Shown here: in pieces, positions 57,655-64,000 of the stretch
Numbering within the stretch: the stretch's first letter is position 1
How the letters are laid out: each line of letters opens with the position of its first letter
Source: Paenibacillus cellulosilyticus
GTDB taxonomy: Bacteria; Bacillota; Bacilli; Paenibacillales; Paenibacillaceae
DNA: 64,000 nt
NCBI RefSeq assembly: GCF_003182255.1
Contig: NZ_QGTQ01000005.1
Coordinates: 124,001-188,000, forward strand
Direction: 5' to 3'
Made by a program: the position numbers and the translations under genes
The notes under the pieces: model-generated
Databases searched by the model: none
What the model saw: the letters and a program-made list of their open reading frames with translations, nothing else
Told to the model about the DNA's origin: nothing

Positions 57655-58605
57655 ATGAGAGCAACGGTCTGGATGCGAAGATTGGGGATTTGCAGTACGC
57701 TGATTGTCCTGCTGACAGCAGCGGCAGGTACGGAGGTGAAGGCAGAGGCAGCGACGGCAGCTGCGGTTGAAAAGACGACGGCAAACGATGCGGCTGCGGC
57801 GCTTGAGTCACTCCCGCTGAAGAAGCTGACGAAGCCGCCTTTTCGCTATTATCTTAGCGCAGTGGTGAGCAAGCCCACAGAATCAACCGCAACGAAGAAG
57901 CTGACGCTAAGCCAGAAGTCGGTGAAGAGTCAGCCGGTCACTTTCGATTTGGCTACGGTGCCCGAGTATACGGCAGGACAGTATACGGTACCGATTCCGG
58001 ACCGCAATATTAAGGGTAACTTACCGGCTGGCGTCCCGACGACCTATAAGGGCCAGATGATTGTGCAGGCGATTAAGAGCGGCAATTATGCGATTCTAAT
58101 CTATGGCGCGAACTTTGGTGAGAACCGCTACATGATCATCATGGATACAGCTAAGGGCAAGTTTATAAAAGCTTATGATTTCATCAACTACGCGATTGCG
58201 CCGAGCTATGTAAAGGCAGACTATGACTACATCTACGAGCGGGTACGCTGGGCAACGATCGAGAATGGCATCCTGTATGTGGCGCATAGCCATCTGACGT
58301 ATGCGAAAAGCTCGAACGGAATGAACGGGTATATTACGGCAATTCGGCTGTCCGACAGCAAAATGCTGTGGCGCTCCGCTCCGCTTGTGAGCAATGCGGG
58401 CAATTTCGTCATCTCAGGTGACGTCATCTTGTCTGGCTATGGCTTCACGGCGGAGAAGGATTACCTGTATCAACTCGACAAGCGCACGGGCAAGACGCTG
58501 GATAAGGTGCTGCTGAAGGACGGCCCTAATTTCATTGCGCAACGGGACAACGATATATTCGTGTACAGTTACGCGCATTTGACCCAATTTACGATTAAAA
58601 AGTAG
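57655..58605 (+). CDS. Secreted protein of unknown function, possible beta-propeller fragment
   Basis: A 316-residue exported protein. The signal peptide (~1-30) is followed by an Ala/Thr-rich stretch and then a domain with repeated beta strands: NYAILIYGANFGENRYMIIMDTAKGKFIKAYDF, GILYVAHSHLT, MNGYITAIRLSDSKMLWRS and DYLYQLDKRTGKTLDKV. The last parts look like PQQ/WD-type propeller blades (LDKRTGKTL). It is single and ends 11 bp into the convergent LysR gene. No enzyme motif is visible. GGAGAGGTTGAAGG precedes the ATG. Confidence 0.6.
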   Translation: MRATVWMRRLGICSTLIVLLTAAAGTEVKAEAATAAAVEKTTANDAAAALESLPLKKLTKPPFRYYLSAVVSKPTESTATKKLTLSQKSVKSQPVTFDLATVPEYTAGQYTVPIPDRNIKGNLPAGVPTTYKGQMIVQAIKSGNYAILIYGANFGENRYMIIMDTAKGKFIKAYDFINYAIAPSYVKADYDYIYERVRWATIENGILYVAHSHLTYAKSSNGMNGYITAIRLSDSKMLWRSAPLVSNAGNFVISGDVILSGYGFTAEKDYLYQLDKRTGKTLDKVLLKDGPNFIAQRDNDIFVYSYAHLTQFTIKK

Positions 58606-59485
58606 CCGACAGCAGCCCCATATAGTGATCCGCAATAAGCGACAGCGAAGCGCTGCTTCGGGTTGCGACGCCAATGAAGCGCTCGGGAATCGGCGCGGTC
58701 GTCGTCAATTCGAACAGCGCTTCGTCGCGCAGCTCCTGCTGGACGAAGGAGCGCGTTACATACGCGGCACCGTAGCCATGCCGGGCAAGCTCCACGAGCA
58801 TCTCGGAGCTGTTGAGCTCCATGTCGACTTCGACCGCAATGCCCTGCTCGGCGAACCACCGCTCGATGAACTGGCGCGTATGGCTTCCCCGGGAAAGGAA
58901 CAGCAGCGGCAGCTTGTTCAGGTCCGCAGGCGTAATCGGCTGGCGGGCCAGCTCTTTGTATGCAGGTCCGACAACGAAGCAGCCTTGAATGGCTGTAAGC
59001 GGCTTAATCTGCAGCTCGGGATCGACATACGGCAGATGGACGAAGCCAAGATCGATCTGGCCTTCGACCAGCCGTGTACGAATGTCGGCGGTGTTGCCTT
59101 GGAAGAGGCGGATGCGGACATTCGGATGCTGCGACCGCAGCTCGTCCAGCGGCGTCAGCAGCAGATGCTTAATGATCGGGCCGCTCGCGCCGATGCGCAG
59201 CTCGCCCGAAGCGTAATTGCGCAGCGAAGCGATTTGCTTCTCGCCGTTATCGAGCAGGGTGAACGACTTCTCGACGTAGTCGAGCAGCGTACGTCCCTCT
59301 GAGGTTAGCGCTACTCCCTTGGAGAGGCGGTCGAATAGCTTCACGCCGAGTGCTTCCTCTAACTGCTTGATCGCGTAGCTGACTGAGGGCTGGGTAATGT
59401 GGAGCTCTTGTGCTGCACGCGTCAGGTTGCCGACCCGCGCGGTATGCAGAAATATGCGATACCATTCCATGTTCATCATTGACAT
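58595..59485 (-). CDS. LysR-family transcriptional regulator
   Basis: A ~296-residue regulator with N-terminal HTH (WYRIFLHTARVGNLTRAAQELHITQPSVSYAIKQLEEALGVKLFDR) and a C-terminal effector domain (~92-295) opening with GELRIGASGPIIKHLL. It resembles the CitR/CysL/CbbR-like branch. The ATG at 59485 follows GAGGTGAT; the frame is open to 59602 but runs through the promoter region. It is divergent from aroC, 117 bp apart, so it may control chorismate synthase or its own expression. The 3' end overlaps the neighbouring gene by 11 bp, in opposite orientation. Confidence 0.87.
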   Translation of the reverse strand: MSMMNMEWYRIFLHTARVGNLTRAAQELHITQPSVSYAIKQLEEALGVKLFDRLSKGVALTSEGRTLLDYVEKSFTLLDNGEKQIASLRNYASGELRIGASGPIIKHLLLTPLDELRSQHPNVRIRLFQGNTADIRTRLVEGQIDLGFVHLPYVDPELQIKPLTAIQGCFVVGPAYKELARQPITPADLNKLPLLFLSRGSHTRQFIERWFAEQGIAVEVDMELNSSEMLVELARHGYGAAYVTRSFVQQELRDEALFELTTTAPIPERFIGVATRSSASLSLIADHYMGLLSATF

Positions 59486-59602
59486 GATATAGATCACCTC
59501 TATGGCTATTGTGAGAAATGACAATTTCATTAATTTCACTAAATTGATTATACTGAACATAGAGGAAAGATCACAACGTTCAGCATGATGGAGGGTATTC
59601 AT

Positions 59603-60658
59603 ATGTCAGGAAGCACGTTTGGTGAAGCGTTCAAAATTACGACGTTCGGCGAGTCGCACGGTGAAGCAGTAGGCGTTATTATCGATGGTATTACACCAGG
59701 TCTTGAAATTAGCGAAGCGGAAATTCAAGTTCAGATGGACCGTCGTAAGCCGGGTCAATCGTCGGTTACGACGCCGCGTAAGGAATCCGACAAGGTGCAC
59801 ATCGTATCCGGCATCTTCGAAGGCAAAGCAACGGGAACGCCGATGATGGTCGTCCTGTACAACCATGACATGAAATCCGAAGCGTACAGCGACATCCAGA
59901 ATCTGTTCCGCCCAGGTCACGCAGACTATACGTACCTGAAGAAGTATGGCATCCGCGATCACCGCGGCAGCGGCCGTGCATCGGGCCGGGAGACAGCTGG
60001 CCGTGTAGCGGCAGGCGCGATAGCGCGTAAGTCGTTGGAGCAGCGCGGCGTCAGCATCGTGGCTTATACGAAGGAGATCGGCGGCATTCAATGCGAGACG
60101 TACTCGGAAGAGGTCATCGAGAAGAACGCGGTTCGTGCCTGCGATCCAGTTGCTGCCGAGAAGATGGTTAAGCTCATCGAAGGACTCGCGAAGGAAGGCA
60201 ACAGCTGCGGCGGCGTCGTCGAATGCCGTATTCGCGGCGTACAGCCAGGCCTTGGCGAGCCGGTATTCGATAAGATCGACGCAGACCTCGCGAAGGCGAT
60301 GCTGTCGATCGGTGCGGTGAAGGGCATCGAGTTCGGCGCAGGCTTTGCAGCAGCACGCATGCTCGGCAGCGAGCATAATGATCATATGAACAAGGATGGC
60401 TTCGTCACGAACAATGCTGGCGGTATCTTAGGCGGCATTAGCACGGGCGAGGAGATCGTATTCCGTGTTGCAGTGAAGCCAACATCCTCGATCTCGGTTC
60501 CGCAGAAGACGATTGACGTCAACGGCGATGAGAAACCAATCGTGACGGAAGGCCGTCATGATCCGTCCATCTGCCCGCGCATCGTGCCGGTTATCGAAGC
60601 AATGGCATGCCTCGTGCTTGAGGATCACTACAAACGCCAAGCGGCTTTGCACGCATAA
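59603..60658 (+). CDS. aroC: Chorismate synthase
   Basis: A 351-residue enzyme converting EPSP to chorismate with reduced FMN, the last step of the shikimate pathway. The signatures are GESHGEAVGVIIDGITPG near the N-terminus, the central GIRDHRGSGRASGRETAGRVAAGAIAR (R-G-S-G-R-x-S-A/G-R-E-T) and a C-terminal GRHDPSICPRIVPVIEAM. These are the three family patterns. The ATG at 59603 follows ATGGAGGG; the upstream ATG at 59585 has no spacing for a ribosome site. The length matches short-form bacterial AroC. It is preceded by a divergent LysR gene. Confidence 0.95.
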   Translation: MSGSTFGEAFKITTFGESHGEAVGVIIDGITPGLEISEAEIQVQMDRRKPGQSSVTTPRKESDKVHIVSGIFEGKATGTPMMVVLYNHDMKSEAYSDIQNLFRPGHADYTYLKKYGIRDHRGSGRASGRETAGRVAAGAIARKSLEQRGVSIVAYTKEIGGIQCETYSEEVIEKNAVRACDPVAAEKMVKLIEGLAKEGNSCGGVVECRIRGVQPGLGEPVFDKIDADLAKAMLSIGAVKGIEFGAGFAAARMLGSEHNDHMNKDGFVTNNAGGILGGISTGEEIVFRVAVKPTSSISVPQKTIDVNGDEKPIVTEGRHDPSICPRIVPVIEAMACLVLEDHYKRQAALHA

Positions 60659-60673
60659 TAAAGTTTATATCAA

Positions 60674-60716
60674 AGAAGCAGCAGCTGTCGTGATGAGCGA
60701 TGGCTGCTGCTTCTTC
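60674..60716 (+). terminator. Rho-independent terminator of aroC
   Basis: A stem AGAAGCAGCAGC / GCTGCTGCTTCTT around a 17-nt loop, with TTCTTCTG tail. Confidence 0.75.
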
Positions 60717-60723
60717 TGCATAC

Positions 60724-60753
60724 TAAGAGGGAGATCCATTGGATCTCCCTCTT
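60724..60753 (-). terminator. Rho-independent terminator for SLH gene
   Basis: A perfect 14-bp stem (TAAGAGGGAGATCC / GGATCTCCCTCTTA) between convergent aroC and the SLH gene. It follows the SLH stop on the minus strand. Confidence 0.7.
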
Positions 60754-60763
60754 AGTGTTGGCC

Positions 60764-62305
60764 TTAGCCGTATTGAAGGAAGTTGATTGTGAGTGTAACC
60801 GTGCTGCTGTTGCCTGCTGCATCCGTTAATGTGCCTGTAAGCGTCAGCGAGTCGGAGGCTCCGCTGAGCAGCTTTAGGTAGCTGTAGGACAAGCCGTTAT
60901 TTTGTCGATCTGAGCTGCCGAGGAAGCTTACAAGATCCAAAGATGCTGCAGTGTCTTCCTTTACTTCTTGTGAGAAGTTGAACGAATACTGGGAAAGTAC
61001 GATGCCTTCGATTTCAGTAACCGTAAACGTAGCATCTTCGTTCGATGTAATCGTTCCTGTACGCAGGTAGTCATTTGGCAGAAGTCCAAAGCTGCCATAG
61101 TTGTCACTGAGCGTTACGCTGCTGCCGTTGATCGTTGCTGCTGTCAGACTTGGTGCGATATCGTCGGCTTTAATCTTCAATTGAATCGCGCTGGTGTTGC
61201 CCGCAGCATCGCGAAGCGTACCTTCAATGAGAAGACCGTCTTGATTGGAATCCAGCTGGTTCAGGAGCGACATCGATACGCCATCCTCTTGTGGATCCAA
61301 CGCGCCGAGCGTCTTAATCAGATTGAGCGAGTTCGACCCAGCGGATAGCGACTGCGTAAACGACAGGGAAGTATAGTCAGACAGCGAGATGCCTTCGATC
61401 GAAGTGATGCTAAGCGTAGACGCTTCGCTTACACTCAGCGTTCCGCTTGTTAGATACTCGCTGCTCTTGAAGCTGATAATACCTGTCGTACCGTCTGTCA
61501 CCTTCACACTTCGATTGTTGATCGTAGCTGCTGTGATGGTTGGCGCCGTTTTGTCACTTGGATAACTTGGCCGGATCGTACCACCCGTGGAAGGCGTATC
61601 GGTGTCACCTGGTTCTTCGGAGCCGTTGTTATTTTCATTATTGTTATTTTCATTGTTGTTATTGTTGTTGTTCTGCTCTTGCAGTTTTTTCTTAAGCTCA
61701 TCGATGTTTTCCACTACGTTATATGCACCGACTACTAGATCACCGCGAGTAGCCAGCTGTTTAGGATCGCTGCCGTCGGGGAGGAGCTTGACGCTAATCG
61801 CTTGTCTGATGGCATCTGCATACCAAGGTGTACTCGTTTGATCTAGTTGTGCGCCAAGTCCTCTCAATAACACCGTGGCGAATTCTGCCATGTTGACATT
61901 GGAACTTGGATCGAAGGTGCCATCCGTTCTACCGTTGATAAGGCCGGCTTTCTTAGCCGCTTCAATATAAGGAATTGCCCATGCGTTCGTGCCACTATCA
62001 CCGCCAACATCGCTGAAGCTCGAGGTTGTAATGTTTTTGTTGATTTCGAGGCCGTAGATTAGTGCAGCGACTTTGGCGAATTGCGCCCGATTCATTTCTT
62101 CATCAACACCGAATTGACTGGTGCCGTTGCCTTCGAAAACGCCTGCGTTCAGCAGTGCATCAAACTTGGCTTTCGTAGCGGCATCCAGACCAGCCAAATC
62201 AGTAAAATCGGCTGACGTTTTCGTTGCAGCATTCGTGATTGCACCTGGCAAGAGCAGGCTTGCTCCTAACGATAGAAGAAGCAATTTGGAATATTTCTTT
62301 TTCAT
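60764..62305 (-). CDS. S-layer homology domain protein with duplicated C-terminal repeat domain
   Basis: A 513-residue exported protein. Signal peptide ~1-27. Three SLH domains span ~33-205 (elements such as NRAQFAKVAALIYGLEI, IPYIEAAKKAGLINGRTDGTFDPSSNVNMAEFATVLLRGLG, ADAIRQAISVKLLPDGSDPKQLATRGDLV). These bind pyruvylated secondary cell-wall polymer. Then an Asn/Glu low-complexity linker (~215-232) and a Ser/Thr/Pro spacer. Residues ~255-385 and ~385-513 are two homologous beta-rich domains beginning APTITAATIN and APSLTAATIN and ending in GTL-x-DAAGN. The ATG follows AGGAGTTT. Surface anchoring; the function of the C-terminal domains is unknown. Confidence 0.87.
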   Translation of the reverse strand: MKKKYSKLLLLSLGASLLLPGAITNAATKTSADFTDLAGLDAATKAKFDALLNAGVFEGNGTSQFGVDEEMNRAQFAKVAALIYGLEINKNITTSSFSDVGGDSGTNAWAIPYIEAAKKAGLINGRTDGTFDPSSNVNMAEFATVLLRGLGAQLDQTSTPWYADAIRQAISVKLLPDGSDPKQLATRGDLVVGAYNVVENIDELKKKLQEQNNNNNNNENNNNENNNGSEEPGDTDTPSTGGTIRPSYPSDKTAPTITAATINNRSVKVTDGTTGIISFKSSEYLTSGTLSVSEASTLSITSIEGISLSDYTSLSFTQSLSAGSNSLNLIKTLGALDPQEDGVSMSLLNQLDSNQDGLLIEGTLRDAAGNTSAIQLKIKADDIAPSLTAATINGSSVTLSDNYGSFGLLPNDYLRTGTITSNEDATFTVTEIEGIVLSQYSFNFSQEVKEDTAASLDLVSFLGSSDRQNNGLSYSYLKLLSGASDSLTLTGTLTDAAGNSSTVTLTINFLQYG

Positions 62306-62414
62306 TCTAGAAACTCCTTTTCTTGTGATTTAGTAAATGTTCTGAAACATTTATCGGCAGGTTTGTCACCAAAAATTAGCATTTATGCAAAGCTTGTCGT
62401 TAGGCGATACAACA

Positions 62415-62456
62415 AAACAGCCATCTCATGCAGTCATGCACGGGATGGCTGTATAT
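62415..62456 (-). terminator. Rho-independent terminator
   Basis: Stem ACAGCCATC...GGATGGCTGT with an inner ATGCA pair; A/T-rich on both flanks. It follows the fatty-acid-hydroxylase-like gene on the minus strand and could also act toward the plus strand. Confidence 0.65.
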
Positions 62457-62464
62457 TTTTTACG

Positions 62465-63094
62465 TTAAGGCGTTGTCTGCCCGCGTTTCTCCAAATCTTT
62501 AACAGTGGCGCTCGTCTGTACGGATTTCTCATCCTTTAGCGTGCCGAACAGCACATCGACGAATGGGGTAGAGACACCGTACCAGTAGTTCTCGTTCTTG
62601 TAATGATGGAGAAGATGCATTCGCTTATTCCAGCGCCCCAGCTTGGTTGTCGGCTGAATCGGACGGTGGGCCATGTAATGCTTCCACTCGTAGAAGAGCA
62701 GCATGCACACAAGTCCCGCCCCGAAAGCTAATGCCGCACTTACCCAGCCCGTCACGAGGTAGAAAAGAACAGCGAAGAAGGCTAAGTTCGGAAGGCTGTA
62801 CCAGACCGGAAGAAACAGCAGCTTTAGATCGTTCGGGTCGGTATGGTGGTCATAATGTAAGCGCTTAAGAAACTTCAAAGCAAGAGCGTTCTTTGGGGTT
62901 TTCAGATGGAACAGAAATCGATGCGTCATATACTCACTGACCATAAATGAAGCCATTCCGAATAGGAATACAGCAGCGTTCAGCCATGAGGGGTCACGGT
63001 TCACAACAACAGCCGCTAGCACGATCCATACACCGGCCATAATGACGATATCGGAATGCAGAAAGAAGTTGCGATAAAGCCCTCTTTTGCTCAT
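62465..63094 (-). CDS. Fatty-acid hydroxylase/sterol desaturase superfamily protein
   Basis: A ~209-residue membrane protein with four hydrophobic helices. It carries the superfamily's di-iron histidine boxes: HRFLFH (~58), RLHYDHH (~80), HYMAHR (~140) and RMHLLHHY (~162). Related proteins hydroxylate fatty acids, carotenoids or sterols. The substrate here is unknown. The start is uncertain: ATGs at 63106, 63103 and 63094 are in frame, and AAGGAG abuts the first two, so I chose 63094. It stands alone, next to the Fur-regulated gene. Confidence 0.8.
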   Translation of the reverse strand: MSKRGLYRNFFLHSDIVIMAGVWIVLAAVVVNRDPSWLNAAVFLFGMASFMVSEYMTHRFLFHLKTPKNALALKFLKRLHYDHHTDPNDLKLLFLPVWYSLPNLAFFAVLFYLVTGWVSAALAFGAGLVCMLLFYEWKHYMAHRPIQPTTKLGRWNKRMHLLHHYKNENYWYGVSTPFVDVLFGTLKDEKSVQTSATVKDLEKRGQTTP

Positions 63095-63258
63095 AGCGGT
63101 CATCATCTCCTTCGCCTATGCCTACACTCCCGAGTGTATAGGAGGGAAGCGCGGTCCACAATAGGCTCGGTCCGGCTGTGGAGACGATTGAAGGCCATTC
63201 TTTTTCGAGAGGAAGCCTCTTCTATAGGGGAATTTACAAATCATTCTCAAAAAATAAG

Positions 63259-63287
63259 TTGACAAACCGGTGTGCTTGGTTTACGAT
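63259..63287 (+). promoter_or_regulatory. Sigma-A-type promoter of siderophore-binding gene
   Basis: TTGACA (63259-63264), 17-nt spacer and TACGAT (63282-63287). The Fur box at 63294-63308 would cover the transcription start, consistent with repression. Confidence 0.65.
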
Positions 63288-63293
63288 TGCAAC

Positions 63294-63308
63294 TGATAAT
63301 CATTATCA
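63294..63308. promoter_or_regulatory. Fur box, exact 7-1-7
   Basis: TGATAATCATTATCA, a perfect palindrome, 85 bp before the start codon and just downstream of the -10 element. Confidence 0.85.
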
Positions 63309-63392
63309 TCACATGGTTATCCCATAATTTGACCGAAGTAAGCTCTTAATCAGTCATCTATTCATTATTCAAAATAAAGGGGAAATATTCGT

Positions 63393-64000
63393 ATGTTTAA
63401 ACGTAGCAAACTGCTTTTGCCGCTTATCCTCGTATTTGTACTCGTGCTCAGCGCTTGTGGAAAATCCAATGACGAGGCAGGCAGCGCCGAAACCATCACG
63501 TATCAATCTGAATCAGGCCCAGTCGAAGTACCAGCTAACCCGCAGCGTGTCGTTGTATTGACCTCTTATGTTGGTTCTGTCATTCAGCTCGGCGTTAATA
63601 TGGTTGGGGTGGACTCATGGTCCAAGTCGAATCCGCGTTTCGAAGAGCAGCTGAAGGATGTTGCTGAAGTTTCCGATGATAATCTAGAGAAAATTATCGA
63701 GCTGAAGCCGGACCTCATCATCGGTTCGGACAGCACGAAGAACCTCGATAAGTTGAAAGAGATCGCACCAACGGTTGCATATACGTACAACAAAGTTGAC
63801 TATTTGACGCAGTTCGTTGAGATCGGCAAACTGCTGAATAAAGAGAAGGAAGCACAAGCTTGGGTGGACGACTTCAAGGAGCGCGCATCGAAGGCTGGTG
63901 AAGAGATTAAAGCGAAGATCGGTGCGGACTCGACGGTCTCGGTTATCGAGAACTATGACAAGAGCCTGTATGTATTCGGTGACGCATGGGGCCGTGGTAC
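63393..64000 (+). CDS. Iron-siderophore ABC transporter substrate-binding lipoprotein (5' part)
   Basis: The first ~202 residues are in the window and the gene runs off the end. Lipobox LSAC (Cys ~21) after a basic and hydrophobic N-terminus, then a FecB/FhuD-type domain: NPQRVVVLTSYVGSVIQLGVNMVGVDSWSK, LEKIIELKPDLIIGSD and IAPTVAYTYN. It captures ferric siderophores for import. The Fur box and sigma-A promoter directly upstream show iron control. AAAGGGGAAA is the ribosome site. A permease partner is expected downstream, outside the window. Confidence 0.88.
   Translation, partial: MFKRSKLLLPLILVFVLVLSACGKSNDEAGSAETITYQSESGPVEVPANPQRVVVLTSYVGSVIQLGVNMVGVDSWSKSNPRFEEQLKDVAEVSDDNLEKIIELKPDLIIGSDSTKNLDKLKEIAPTVAYTYNKVDYLTQFVEIGKLLNKEKEAQAWVDDFKERASKAGEEIKAKIGADSTVSVIENYDKSLYVFGDAWGRG

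Noticed and set aside
59606-60385. Antisense open frame of 259 residues opposite aroC
   Set aside because: aroC is certain and the antisense product has no motifs.

Overview
The window reads as chromosome of a Paenibacillus-like, endospore-forming Gram-positive bacterium. The signs are a moderately GC-rich composition, strong AGGAGG-type ribosome sites with frequent GTG and TTG starts, a Spo0M protein, a YheC/D spore-coat ATP-grasp protein, an S-layer-homology protein, a BceRSAB-type module and several Fur boxes close to the Bacillus 7-1-7 form. I see no rRNA, tRNA, phage, transposase or CRISPR array. Gene identities come from motifs read by eye; no database search was run.

Layout. 1-7 kb: the tail of a prolyl-4-hydroxylase-like gene, then small regulator/transporter pairs (WYL regulator with an MFS exporter; LysR with HPP; DinB; MarR with an OFA-type MFS carrier), two of them with clear palindromic operators. 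7.1-14 kb: a Fur-boxed seven-gene operon of an FmdE-like protein, two paralogous GATase-like proteins and a peptide/nickel-type ABC importer with a fused permease-ATPase. 14-20 kb: pirin, an MMPL exporter with a TetR regulator whose 5' end looks frameshifted, GNAT, Lrp and a metallo-beta-lactamase-fold protein. 20.2-24.7 kb: a class-I isoprenoid-synthase-like (ComQ-like) gene, four tandem plus one separate NHLP-type small peptides all ending in a conserved aromatic-x-Trp tail, and a convergent multi-spanning sensor kinase. I read this as a candidate ComQXP-like prenylated-peptide signalling system and the most interesting part of the window. 25-30.3 kb: a hybrid kinase / CheR / REC-PAS-kinase signalling operon.

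30.4-37 kb: Fur-boxed HugZ-like heme protein, DinB, GNAT and a BceRS-BceAB-type peptide sensing and detoxification module. 37-43.5 kb: RMD1-like, DUF2277-like, KtrB-like K+ channel, alpha/beta hydrolase, YheC/D, Spo0M and an AAA ATPase, followed by a 51-bp-period hairpin repeat array. 44-47.3 kb: iron region with ferredoxin-NADP reductase, AraC regulator and a siderophore-binding lipoprotein, each near a Fur box. 47.5-57.3 kb: HAD nucleotidase, GNAT, a secreted phosphatase, a phosphonate-type ABC importer (phnD-C-E-E) convergent with a 5'-nucleotidase, and a MraY/WecA-family transferase. 57.6-64 kb: a secreted unknown, LysR, chorismate synthase, an SLH protein, a fatty-acid-hydroxylase-like protein and the start of a second Fur-boxed siderophore-binding lipoprotein.

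Taken together the window is accessory-rich and concentrated on environmental sensing, iron and phosphorus scavenging, antimicrobial-peptide response and probable peptide signalling.
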